Shown in pieces: positions 1-8,510 of a stretch of DNA of 64,000 nt (position 1 is the stretch's first letter; every line of letters begins with the position of its first letter). This DNA is from CAYPPG01 sp964412555 (GTDB lineage Bacteria > Hinthialibacterota > Hinthialibacteria > Hinthialibacterales > Hinthialibacteraceae), in NCBI GenBank assembly GCA_964412555.1, contig CAYPPG010000040.1:6177-70176 (forward strand). Reading direction: 5' to 3'. Under the pieces are notes generated by a model, which did not search any database, was not told where the DNA came from, and was given only the letters and a program-made list of their open reading frames with translations. The translations under genes and the position numbers were made by a program.

Positions 1-1742
1 TCTGTCTGATTCATAGTAGTATTCCATCCGTAGTCAGTGGTGATCCGTATCGTATTCGTCAGATTCTTACCAACCTTCTCGGCAACGCCGTAAAATTTAC
101 CAAAAAAGGCGAGATTGTCGTGCGGGTTATTCCGGAAGAAAGCGAACCGGATACGACAACGATTCGTTTTGAAATCAAAGATACCGGTATTGGGATTTCT
201 TCGGAATTCCGAGAAAAAATCTTCGATTCGTTTTCCCAATCGGACAATTCAACCACCCGAAAATACGGTGGAACCGGCTTGGGATTGACGATCGCAAAAC
301 ATTTGACAATGTTGATGGGGGGAGAGATTAGAGTCAATAGTGATCCGGGGATTGGCTCCACCTTCTGGTTTACGATTCCGTTCAAAGCATCTCCCCATCG
401 AGATGACAAGATCATTCAACCGCCGGAAGACTCCAACCATTTCCGGATTTTACTCGTTGAAGACAACATGGAATCGTTTAATGCCATTCATTATTATCTT
501 GATTCATGGGGGATCGGCAATGACACATGTGAAAATGAATTTGAAACGTTGGATCGTTTGAAACAAGCGACGTTGGAGTGCAATCCCTTTCATATCATTA
601 TGATCGACACAACATTGCCGGATATGGATGCCGGGGAACTTGCACGTAAAATCACAGAAGATTCATCGATTCTTGATTTGCATATTGTTTTTCTTGTGTC
701 GCTTGTTCCCGGTGTTGACGGGCAGTATTTTTCACCTGTTCCCGGCGCGTATTTTATTGAAAAACCTGTTATTCCCACTCAACTAATCAGATGCTTTGAA
801 CAGATTCTTGGTCTTTCGAGCGAATCAATGTCCTTCTCTGATTCTTCGGCTGAGATTCCATCCGAGAAGACCTCTGTTCCTCGCCTTCGAGTTCTTCTTG
901 TCGAGGATAATGTGGTCAATCAAGATGTGACAAAAGCGATGCTCGATAATTTTGGGTGTCAAACAGATATTGTCTCAAATGGACAGGAAGCCATCGATGC
1001 ATTTTCCGGTTCGGATTACGATTTGATACTCATGGATTGTCAGATGCCGGAAATGGACGGATATGAAGCCACAAAAGCGATTCGGGAACGGGAACGGAGA
1101 AACGCACTCGAAAAACCGTTCGGCAAAAATAGCGCTTCTCATATTCCAATCATTGCGTTGACGGCGCATACATTGATCGGGGATCGGGAAAAGTGTTTGA
1201 GAGCTGGGATGGATGATTACCTTGGCAAACCTTTTGGCGTTCGGCAACTGCATGAGAAAATCGAGAGATGGGGCGCGCGAAATCTGCTTGTTTCTTTGAA
1301 TCATATACCGGATAAAGCCACGAAAGTTGAGATGGAACCCAGTTCCGGATTAAATCAGTATGAAGTGAACCCTGCACAGACTCAAGGGCAGCCGGATTCA
1401 CCGATTGATCGAAGTATGTTGGATAGCATACGTATGCTGCAGGGGAACTCGGAGGAAGATTTATTGCAAAAAGTTATAAAAAATTATCTTCATGATTCGG
1501 CACAATTGATGAACACACTTCAAAAAGCCATTGAAAATGAGGATTGTGACTCGATACGCATGGCTGCTCATAGTTTGAAATCAAGCAGTTCCAATGTAGG
1601 GGCGATTCAAGTTTCCTCTTTGTGTAAAAAACTTGAGCAAAACGGCCGGGAAAAAATTCTGGAAGGTGTGAACGGACTCTTTATTGAACTTCAGAATGAG
1701 TATGATCAAGCTCGTCTATTGCTGCAAAAGGAAATTCAATAA
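1..1742 (+). CDS. Hybrid sensor histidine kinase, 3' part (HATPase-REC-REC-Hpt)
   Basis: This is the C-terminal part of a multi-step phosphorelay kinase; the reading frame is open from position 3, so the gene begins left of the window. The visible protein starts inside the ATP-binding domain, with an N box (GNAVKF) at about 85-105, then G1 (DTGIGIS) and G2 (GTGLGL) boxes. Next come a divergent receiver (LLVEDN near 450, acceptor Asp in MIDTTLPDMD near 603) and a canonical receiver (VLLVEDNVVNQD near 892, acceptor Asp in LMDCQMPEMDG near 1035). The C-terminus is an Hpt domain with the acceptor His in AAHSLKSSSS near 1570. The likely relay is kinase to receiver to Hpt to an external receiver. 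The convergent receiver-Hpt gene downstream could be a partner. The sensor domain is not in view, so the signal is unknown. Confidence 0.93.
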   Translation, partial: CLIHSSIPSVVSGDPYRIRQILTNLLGNAVKFTKKGEIVVRVIPEESEPDTTTIRFEIKDTGIGISSEFREKIFDSFSQSDNSTTRKYGGTGLGLTIAKHLTMLMGGEIRVNSDPGIGSTFWFTIPFKASPHRDDKIIQPPEDSNHFRILLVEDNMESFNAIHYYLDSWGIGNDTCENEFETLDRLKQATLECNPFHIIMIDTTLPDMDAGELARKITEDSSILDLHIVFLVSLVPGVDGQYFSPVPGAYFIEKPVIPTQLIRCFEQILGLSSESMSFSDSSAEIPSEKTSVPRLRVLLVEDNVVNQDVTKAMLDNFGCQTDIVSNGQEAIDAFSGSDYDLILMDCQMPEMDGYEATKAIRERERRNALEKPFGKNSASHIPIIALTAHTLIGDREKCLRAGMDDYLGKPFGVRQLHEKIERWGARNLLVSLNHIPDKATKVEMEPSSGLNQYEVNPAQTQGQPDSPIDRSMLDSIRMLQGNSEEDLLQKVIKNYLHDSAQLMNTLQKAIENEDCDSIRMAAHSLKSSSSNVGAIQVSSLCKKLEQNGREKILEGVNGLFIELQNEYDQARLLLQKEIQ

Positions 1743-1831
1743 AGAACTCAGCTTGCGTACGAGTGTAATAATAGAAAAAGGGTAGTCAGGGCAAGACGTC
1801 ATGTCTGCCCTGGTAGTAAATGCGCTTTATG

Positions 1832-1858
1832 GCAAGGGTAGACTTCGCTTACCCTTGC
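1832..1858. repeat. Palindromic repeat, gacttcgct-loop family, copy 1
   Basis: Nine-base arms GCAAGGGTA and TACCCTTGC enclose the loop GACTTCGCT. Related palindromes lie at 42314, 42361, 48016, 48084, 48140 and 58778. The loop is identical at 48084 and 58778, while the arms vary in a compensatory way. The copy sits between two convergent genes, where a hairpin could help end transcription. This is a dispersed REP/MITE-like element; its family name is unknown to me. Confidence 0.7.
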
Positions 1859-1911
1859 TACCCGTTGGAGGGATCCCATTTGATGCCCCGGCAAAAAGCA
1901 TAAATTATGGT

Positions 1912-2015
1912 GCAGACATCCTGTCTGCAAAAATTGTGGTGCAGACATCCTGTCTGAAAAAATTATGGTGCAGACATCCTGTCTGCTCAAATTGTGGTGC
2001 AGACATCCTGTCTGC
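1912..2015. repeat. Four tandem 29-bp units, each a small palindrome
   Basis: Units start at 1912, 1941, 1970 and 1999, exactly 29 bp apart. Each begins with GCAGACATCCTGTCTG, whose arms GCAGACA and TGTCTGC form a hairpin (the second copy lacks the final C). Each of the first three is followed by an A-rich linker ending TGTGGT or TATGGT. The block fills most of the gap between two convergent genes. It could act as a bidirectional terminator or be a REP-type array. The linkers are nearly identical, so it is not a CRISPR array. Confidence 0.85.
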
Positions 2016-2031
2016 ACTTTTTCCCGCCATA

Positions 2032-2886
2032 TCATACTTGGAACAGTGAATTTCCTTTCAATTCATCACGCAATGCGGTGCTGACACGAAGGCATTCTTT
2101 CTCGATATCTTGGACGATATCATCGACATATTCCAAGTGATTATTCCTGCAAACATTATCCAGTTCCTTGCAAAGCGAAGTCAATCGATGCGCGCCGAAA
2201 TGAGTTGCCATGGAAACCATGCGGATTGCCATCATTTGAACAATATCGATTTTTTGCTGGGAAAAGGCGGTCTTGATATCTTGGATGATTTTTGGAGAAT
2301 CATCGAGAAACGTTTGTACAACCTCTTTGAGTATATTGACACCTTCTGTCGCTTCTAATTCGAGGATGTTTTTCAAAACGTCGGCATCGATTGGCGGATC
2401 GTCCTCGTTTTCTCCCATCATGGGTGGAATCGTTCCGAGTGAATATTGACTTTTTATATCTTCTTCCATGGCTTTTAAAATGAATTGATTGGCTCGTAAC
2501 ATGAAGCGGACTCTTTGACCTAACAAAGACCAGTTGACCGGTTTGGTGATGAAATCGGTCGCTCCGACCTTGTACGCTTCCTCGATCGATTCATAATCCT
2601 CCAATCCGGTTACTAAAAGTATTGGGATTCGCTCTCCGCCGGGTTTCTTTCTTATTGTGCTGCACGCTGTAAATCCATCCATTTCAGGCATTTTGATATC
2701 GAGCAGAATGATATCCGGCGATTCCTGATCGAAAGTTTCTAGAACTTGCAAACCGTTTTCCGCTTCGACGACATAGAATCCTGACCTTTCCAACGCTTTG
2801 CGGGCCAATAGCCGGAAATTCCTGTCGTCATCGCAAAGAAGCACTGTCGATTGTCCATCCGATAGGGGAGGAGATTGGTTGGCCAT
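2032..2886 (-). CDS. Response regulator with receiver and degenerate Hpt-like domain
   Basis: A 284-residue cytoplasmic two-component protein. Residues 13-130 are a receiver with the acidic pocket (LLCDDD), acceptor Asp63 in LLDIKMPEMDG, Thr near 93 and Lys in TKP near 115, so it should be phosphorylated. Residues 165-280 are helical and align with the Hpt domain of the convergent kinase across the motif ending SLCKELD. The residue aligned with the acceptor His is Ile221, and the conserved Lys three positions later is Val224. The domain should therefore not carry phosphate and may serve for docking or dimerisation. There is no DNA-binding domain or other output. It probably acts by protein contact with the adjacent hybrid kinase. 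Confidence 0.88.
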   Translation of the reverse strand: MANQSPPLSDGQSTVLLCDDDRNFRLLARKALERSGFYVVEAENGLQVLETFDQESPDIILLDIKMPEMDGFTACSTIRKKPGGERIPILLVTGLEDYESIEEAYKVGATDFITKPVNWSLLGQRVRFMLRANQFILKAMEEDIKSQYSLGTIPPMMGENEDDPPIDADVLKNILELEATEGVNILKEVVQTFLDDSPKIIQDIKTAFSQQKIDIVQMMAIRMVSMATHFGAHRLTSLCKELDNVCRNNHLEYVDDIVQDIEKECLRVSTALRDELKGNSLFQV

Positions 2887-3262
2887 GTTTTATTGATAAA
2901 ATATTTTCCTTTTGAGATTGTCTGAAAGCCATTTTTCGAAAGAATGTCTAAAGTTAACTCAGTTTCTCGAGGATGTCAAATAAAAATCGTTGATTTTTTT
3001 GTTAGAATCTTATGTGAGTGGAAAATTTCTCTATTTGTCACACATGGATGAAACAAGGAGTGGATAATAGAATACTGGAAAGCATGGATCGAAATAGATT
3101 TAATCTGGTGAAATTGATTGACACCGGTACGAACCGGCAAACATATTTTTTAGTAAAAAAGCGATGTACCATTGTCAAATTTGTGTTAAAAGAGAAAATG
3201 TAGTCATGGATTCGTTGCGTGAATCGCTATACTGATAGTGTGGGAACCCTTTAGGATTGATC
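2887..3262. other. Intergenic region without a convincing gene
   Basis: This AT-rich gap lies between divergently transcribed genes and should hold promoters for both. A 61-codon frame at 3018-3203 begins with GTG, has no Shine-Dalgarno sequence and resembles nothing I know, so I do not call it. An AGGA ribosome-binding site at 3253-3256 precedes the ATG of the next gene at 3263. Confidence 0.5.
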
Positions 3263-4279
3263 ATGATTTTGAGCAGATTTTGCTACATCTTTTTATTGGT
3301 GTTCAGCAGTATCAGTAATATTGTTCTGTTTTCTTATTCTCAAGATTTATCCCGCCCTTATCGAATTGCAACCGTAGAATGGATTGGTTGGTCCCCCCTT
3401 CAAGTCGCAAAAGACAAAGGATTTTGGAAAGAACAGGGAATTGCTGTTGAACCGGTTATTTATGACGACCCCAGTGTTATCCTGGAGGCTATTAAGGCAA
3501 AACGCATTGATTTTGCTATGGATATGGTCGGTTCTTTGATTGGGATTTATATGAAGGGCGAATCGGTTGTAATCCTCGCGGAAACCAATTGGTCGCATGG
3601 GGGGGATAAGATCATCATTCAAAAAGGACGGGAACTCGAGGATTGCAAGGGGAAACCTCTCGGTGTCTTTCTCAATCTCCCATCATGTTTATTTTTTTTG
3701 GGACAGTTTCTTCAAACTCGCGATATGAGTGTTTCCGATTTTCGGATTGTTGAACTGAAACCGGAAGATTTGACAGCGCAGTTTATTGCCGGGCGTTTGC
3801 CGGTGATTTTGAATTATGATCCCCATAACGAGCAAGCGATTCGTGAAGGGAATGGCCGGGTATTGGCTACCTCCGCTGATTATGAAGGGTGCATTCCGGA
3901 ATGTATTTGGATATATGAGGAAAGATTGAAAGGGATTCTCGCTGAAGACATCCAGAAAGTTTTGAAGGGGTGGATAAAAGCCATACAGTGGATTCATGAA
4001 TCGGATAATTGGGAGGAATATCAGAGAATAGTGAATGAGAAGACTTTCATCGATCACGAACCGTTTTCTGAGTTGGAACTGAAAAAACTATACAAGGCTG
4101 TTCGAATTCACTCTCTTCAGAAATTGAGCGTTCAGAATCAAGATGAAGGAGGACTCTATGCTTACCTTAATGAGTTGAATATTTTTCTGAAAAAGAACCG
4201 ATTATTGTATCGGGATTTCGATGCGCATCAAATTTTCAATAATGACTTCATCATGAATGTGCTTCAAACCTTCGATTGA
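3263..4279 (+). CDS. NMT1/SsuA-like periplasmic solute-binding protein
   Basis: A 338-residue secreted protein with an N-terminal hydrophobic signal peptide (about residues 1-27). Mature features are typical of NMT1/THI5/SsuA-type binding proteins: the start RIATVEWIGWSPLQVAKDKGFWKEQG, then a VILEAIKAKRIDFAMDM-type hinge segment. This family binds small organic ligands such as sulfonates, thiamine precursors or amino acids for ABC import. I chose ATG 3263 because AGGA lies six bases upstream; a TTG two codons earlier is also in frame. No permease or ATPase is nearby. The next gene in the same direction is a membrane sensor kinase with a periplasmic domain, so this protein may deliver a ligand to that sensor. 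The ligand cannot be predicted. Confidence 0.82.
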   Translation: MILSRFCYIFLLVFSSISNIVLFSYSQDLSRPYRIATVEWIGWSPLQVAKDKGFWKEQGIAVEPVIYDDPSVILEAIKAKRIDFAMDMVGSLIGIYMKGESVVILAETNWSHGGDKIIIQKGRELEDCKGKPLGVFLNLPSCLFFLGQFLQTRDMSVSDFRIVELKPEDLTAQFIAGRLPVILNYDPHNEQAIREGNGRVLATSADYEGCIPECIWIYEERLKGILAEDIQKVLKGWIKAIQWIHESDNWEEYQRIVNEKTFIDHEPFSELELKKLYKAVRIHSLQKLSVQNQDEGGLYAYLNELNIFLKKNRLLYRDFDAHQIFNNDFIMNVLQTFD

Positions 4280-4353
4280 AAAGGGGAGAATTTTCATCCG
4301 AATGTGGGTGAAGTCAAGGAGCATCAAAGAAGTGATGAAAGAAAGGTTCATTC

Positions 4354-6867
4354 ATGCGTTCCATAGGAACTCGATTGACTCTTGCGTTTTTATGTGTGGT
4401 GTTTTTTCTGCTTATCCAAGGAGTATTTGCCATCTATAACGCACGGATTGTTGCACACCATCAACGGATGGCAATCGAAAAAGAACTGGCTGTCAAAACC
4501 CTGAAAGAGAAATTGGCCCAAACTCGGCTTCATGTTTTTAAACTTATCGGAACAATGGATCCCTGGGAAATGGATGTGCAGAGGGAACAGTATGAGATAG
4601 ATATGCATTATGTGAAAGATCAGTTTGTGCAATTGGGAATTGAGGATCGATTACTGCAGGAACATGAAAAAACCTACGATGAAATTATCCGTCAGCATTA
4701 TGATTTTTATGTGAAAACCGCCCGGGAATTGATCAATTCCAAATCGAAGGAAGAATACGAGTCTCTCTATACACTATTGGAGGAAAAATCGGATGAAATC
4801 GCGTTAGCCACACAGACTCGCATCAAGGAATCCGATCGGCGTTCTGTTTTGATTACGATAGGACTTTGTGCCGCTGCCCTTTTCGTGGCATTTGTGTGGG
4901 CGTATATCTTGAAACAAACTCTTACGGATCGAAGGCGAGCCGAGAAGGCGTTGCAAGAGCGGGAGACCCTCTATCGTACACTTTTCGAGAGCTTATATGA
5001 TGGGGTTTTATTGCTTCGAGAAGGGGGGGTGATCGATTGTAACGAACAGGCCTGTCGCATTTATGGTACTTCACGCGAAGAACTGATGGGAAAAAGACCG
5101 GAAGATTTTTCTCCACCCTTTCAGCCCGATGGCCGATGTTCGAAAGAAAAAGCCGGAGAATTAATTCGATCCACTACGACTGATTCCCCCCAACTTTTTG
5201 AATGGAAAGGACTTAGAAAAGATGGAACACTGATCGATGTTGAAGTCACTTTGAATGCCATATCTATCCATGGGAAAGATATGATCCAAAATACGATTCG
5301 GGATGTAACGGATCGCAGAAAAGCCGAAATGGAATTGCGGAAGCGGGAAGAACGATTTCGCGCTCTTACAGAAAATATCAGTGACATTACCTGGATTTTT
5401 GATTCAAACGGGATATTGACTTATACCAGTCCCTCTATGCGTTCCTATGGCTATTCACCTGATGAGATTGTTGGGAGCGAAATTCAAACCCTCATTCATC
5501 CGCAAGATGTGCCTGAATTCCTCAATTCGTTGCAACAGTCGCTTCGATATCCAGGGGAATCGATCCGGATGAAAGACTTTCGCCTTCTGAATAAAGAGGG
5601 CGTCGCTTTTCTTCTCGCAGGAATTTTAACATGTTTGCAAGATTTACCCGGCGTGGAGGGAATCGTATTTACGGGCCGGGATATTACAGAAAAACGAAAG
5701 ATGGAAGAAGAATTGTTAAAATCGAAGAAATTGGAATCCATCGGAATTCTCGCCGGTGGAATTGCGCACGATTTCAATAATCTTCTCATGGCCATCCTTG
5801 GCAATATCTCTCTCGCCAAAACGTATTCCGAACCCAAGCAGGATATCTTCAATCGATTGACAGAGGCCGAAAAAGCCTCTTTGCAAGCCCAAAACTTAAC
5901 CCAGCAATTGTTGACATTTTCAAAAGGGGGGGCTCCCCTCAAAGAATGTGCCTCCCTTCAGGAACTGGTGAAAGAGACGGTGTCCTTTACATTGAGCGGC
6001 TCGAAAGTTCGTTGTGAGTATACATTCCCAAAAGGTCTTTGGAATGTGGATGTGGATAAAGGACAGTTCAGCCAAGTGATCCACAATTTAATCCTCAATG
6101 CCGATCAGGCGATGCCTGAAGGTGGGACGATTGGAATAGAAGCGGCAAATGTTGTTATCAGTGAAAGCAATAATCACCAACCCTTTGTACTCGAAAAGGG
6201 CCAATATGTTTCCTTGACGATTCGGGATGAGGGAGTGGGAATTTCGAGTGATTATTTGCCGAAGATTTTTGATCCCTACTTCACGACCAAGCAAAAAGGC
6301 AGCGGTTTAGGATTGGCAACGACTTATTCGATTATCAACAAACACGGAGGTGCGATTTTCGTTGAATCCGAATTGAAAAAAGGAACGACATTTCATATTT
6401 ATCTGCCGGCTTCCATGCATGTCGATTCTTCGTCCCCACAAGAAATCACGGAACCGGATATTGTGGGCAGTGGGCGTATTCTTATCATGGATGATGAGGA
6501 ATTTGTCCGTGATGTCACAGTCCATATGGTGAACCGCTTAGGGTATGAAGCCGAAGTGGCAAAAGACGGTGACGAGGCTGTTTCAAGATATAAAAACGCC
6601 TTGGAATCCGGCAAGAAATACGATGCCGTGATCATGGATTTGACGATCCCCGGTGGGATGGGGGGAAAAGAAGCGATTCAACATTTATTAGAAGTGGATC
6701 CGGATGTAAAGGCGATTGTCTCCAGCGGGTATTCCGGAGATCCAATCATGTCGGATTATCAACAATATGGATTTACCGCAGTTTTGACCAAGCCCTATCA
6801 ATTGGATCAAGTGGGAAATGCGCTCAATCGAATCGTCCACGAAAGTGATACGATTGATACGGTATAA
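4354..6867 (+). CDS. Membrane hybrid histidine kinase (2 TM, PAS-PAS-HisKA-HATPase-REC)
   Basis: An 837-residue inner-membrane sensor. TM1 is at about residues 8-28 and TM2 at 164-186, enclosing a helical periplasmic domain of about 135 residues. Two PAS domains follow (about 203-320 and 330-450). The H box (GGIAHDFNNLL) has its acceptor His near residue 472. The ATPase domain shows the N box (NLILNADQAM), DEGVGIS and GSGLGLATTYSI. The C-terminal receiver starts ILIMDDEEF and has its acceptor Asp near residue 762 (VIMDLTIPGGMGG) and Lys in TKPYQ. A GAAAGG site precedes the ATG. It starts 74 bp after the solute-binding protein, consistent with a shared operon and a binding-protein-triggered sensor; that link is inferred. 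The ntrB-like H box suggests an NtrC-type or stand-alone partner elsewhere. Confidence 0.92.
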   Translation: MRSIGTRLTLAFLCVVFFLLIQGVFAIYNARIVAHHQRMAIEKELAVKTLKEKLAQTRLHVFKLIGTMDPWEMDVQREQYEIDMHYVKDQFVQLGIEDRLLQEHEKTYDEIIRQHYDFYVKTARELINSKSKEEYESLYTLLEEKSDEIALATQTRIKESDRRSVLITIGLCAAALFVAFVWAYILKQTLTDRRRAEKALQERETLYRTLFESLYDGVLLLREGGVIDCNEQACRIYGTSREELMGKRPEDFSPPFQPDGRCSKEKAGELIRSTTTDSPQLFEWKGLRKDGTLIDVEVTLNAISIHGKDMIQNTIRDVTDRRKAEMELRKREERFRALTENISDITWIFDSNGILTYTSPSMRSYGYSPDEIVGSEIQTLIHPQDVPEFLNSLQQSLRYPGESIRMKDFRLLNKEGVAFLLAGILTCLQDLPGVEGIVFTGRDITEKRKMEEELLKSKKLESIGILAGGIAHDFNNLLMAILGNISLAKTYSEPKQDIFNRLTEAEKASLQAQNLTQQLLTFSKGGAPLKECASLQELVKETVSFTLSGSKVRCEYTFPKGLWNVDVDKGQFSQVIHNLILNADQAMPEGGTIGIEAANVVISESNNHQPFVLEKGQYVSLTIRDEGVGISSDYLPKIFDPYFTTKQKGSGLGLATTYSIINKHGGAIFVESELKKGTTFHIYLPASMHVDSSSPQEITEPDIVGSGRILIMDDEEFVRDVTVHMVNRLGYEAEVAKDGDEAVSRYKNALESGKKYDAVIMDLTIPGGMGGKEAIQHLLEVDPDVKAIVSSGYSGDPIMSDYQQYGFTAVLTKPYQLDQVGNALNRIVHESDTIDTV

Positions 6868-6911
6868 AGTAGCTTTTCCAAAAAGAGTAAAAACCTTTTC
6901 TCTTCATACTA

Positions 6912-6940
6912 TTGCTTTTTTCCCTAAATGATGCCATATT
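6912..6940 (+). promoter_or_regulatory. Candidate sigma70-type promoter for the sulfatase gene
   Basis: TTGCTT at 6912-6917 and CATATT at 6935-6940 are separated by 17 bases, about 40 bases before the sulfatase ATG. A good ribosome-binding site (GAGGGA) lies just before that ATG. The match to consensus is moderate, so this is only a candidate. Confidence 0.3.
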
Positions 6941-6980
6941 TGCTTACAGTGAAAATGAAGAACTGTAAGAGGGAGTTATT

Positions 6981-8414
6981 ATGTTCAAATCAACCAGTAA
7001 ACGACGGGATTTTTTGAAAACAATCGGTTGTGGCATGTCTTCGTTTCTCTTTCCAACGTTGATTCGCACGTCGGCATCTTCGGCTTCTGAACGATTGCCC
7101 AATGTGATCGTGATCTTTTGTGATGATTTGGGATATGGTGACTTGAGCATATTTGGGCATCCGACGATCCGAACAACCCATCTCGACCGCATGGCGCAGG
7201 AAGGGCAAAAATGGACGAATTTTTATGCCGCCGCCAGCGTGTGTACCCCCAGCCGGGCAGGGATTCTAACCGGTCGATTGCCGATTCGCAGCGGGATGTG
7301 CAGTGATAAGCGCCGCGTTCTCTTCCCCGACTCCGCCGGCGGTCTGCCGGAAAGTGAAATCACCATTGCAGAAGCATTGAAACCTCTTGGCTACGCAACC
7401 GCTTGCATCGGCAAGTGGCATCTTGGGCATCTCCTTCCCTATTTACCGACCCGAAATGGATTTGACACGTATTTTGGGATTCCTTATAGCAATGACATGG
7501 ATCGAACGGTGAATATCGGGCGGGAAGCGTTCTGGAACCCCAAGCCGGAATATTTCGATGTGCCCCTGATGCGTGATGAGGAGATCATCGAGCGCCCCGC
7601 CGATCAAAACACGATCACGAAACGCTATACGGAAGAAACGGTGAAGTTTATCCAAAAGAATAAAGAAAAACCGTTCTTCATCTATCTGGCTCATAATCTC
7701 CCTCATGTTCCGTTGTTTACATCTGAAAAATTTCGGGATACTAGTTTGCGCGGATTGTATGGTGATGTCGTTGAAGAAATCGATTGGGGCGTGGGGAAGA
7801 TTCTGGATACTCTTCGGGAAGAAGGATTGGATGAAAACACAATGGTGGTCTTTACATCCGATAACGGCCCTTGGCTAACCTATGACCAACACGGGGGTTC
7901 CGCCGGTTTGCTTCGGGAAGGCAAAGGCTGTACGTATGAGGGAGGAATGCGGGAACCGACTGTTTTTTGGTGGCCGAATCATATTCCATCCGGAGTCGTG
8001 ACCGATATGGGTTCCACTCTGGATCTACTTCCCACGATTTGTAAAATTGCGGGAGCTGACGTGCCCGATGATCGGGAGATGGATGGCATGGATCTCCGGC
8101 CGGCTCTACTCGGGAAAGGAAAAAGTCCACGGGATGTGATGTATTATTATCGGGGGCAGCAATTGTATGCGGTACGGAAAGGGAACTACAAAGCGCATTT
8201 CATTACGGAATTGGCATACATGAGAGACACTAAGAAAACGCATCATGATCCGCCGGTCTTGTATCACCTAGGCCATGATCCTTCTGAAAAATATAATATC
8301 GCAAAAGACCATCCGGATGTTATCGAAGAAATCCGAACGTTGGTGAAACAACATCAAGCGACGATCAAACCGGTTGAAGATCAACTCGCGAAACGGATTT
8401 CCAAAGATAATTGA
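6981..8414 (+). CDS. Secreted type I sulfatase (arylsulfatase family)
   Basis: A 477-residue exported sulfatase. The N-terminus has a Tat-like motif (KRRDFLK) and a hydrophobic stretch, so it probably acts in the periplasm or outside the cell. Metal-binding Asp48-Asp49 (FCDDLGYGD) and the sulfatase signature CTPSRAG (Cys88) are present. Cys88 would be converted to formylglycine by an anaerobic or FGE-type maturase, which is not in this window. Later motifs GKWHLGH and FTSDNGPW complete the alkaline-phosphatase-fold active site. The likely role is release of sulfate from sulfated glycans. It is followed 96 bp downstream by a DUF1080 protein, a common neighbour of sulfatases in polysaccharide-degrading bacteria. 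Substrate specificity cannot be read from the sequence. Confidence 0.93.
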   Translation: MFKSTSKRRDFLKTIGCGMSSFLFPTLIRTSASSASERLPNVIVIFCDDLGYGDLSIFGHPTIRTTHLDRMAQEGQKWTNFYAAASVCTPSRAGILTGRLPIRSGMCSDKRRVLFPDSAGGLPESEITIAEALKPLGYATACIGKWHLGHLLPYLPTRNGFDTYFGIPYSNDMDRTVNIGREAFWNPKPEYFDVPLMRDEEIIERPADQNTITKRYTEETVKFIQKNKEKPFFIYLAHNLPHVPLFTSEKFRDTSLRGLYGDVVEEIDWGVGKILDTLREEGLDENTMVVFTSDNGPWLTYDQHGGSAGLLREGKGCTYEGGMREPTVFWWPNHIPSGVVTDMGSTLDLLPTICKIAGADVPDDREMDGMDLRPALLGKGKSPRDVMYYYRGQQLYAVRKGNYKAHFITELAYMRDTKKTHHDPPVLYHLGHDPSEKYNIAKDHPDVIEEIRTLVKQHQATIKPVEDQLAKRISKDN

Positions 8415-8510
8415 TAACCGGGACTTTGGGGAAAAGAATCCCTTTTGAATAGACCGTACTGTTCTCATTCTGGCTATATGTCATTCTCATTGTAAGATAG
8501 GAATCTTCTG

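Noticed and set aside
1912..2015. CRISPR-like repeat array
   Set aside because: The units are tandem with 13-bp linkers that are nearly identical, so there are no unique spacers; they are short palindromic tandem repeats.
3018..3203. 61-codon frame between the receiver-Hpt and binding-protein genes
   Set aside because: GTG start, no ribosome-binding site and no recognisable motif.
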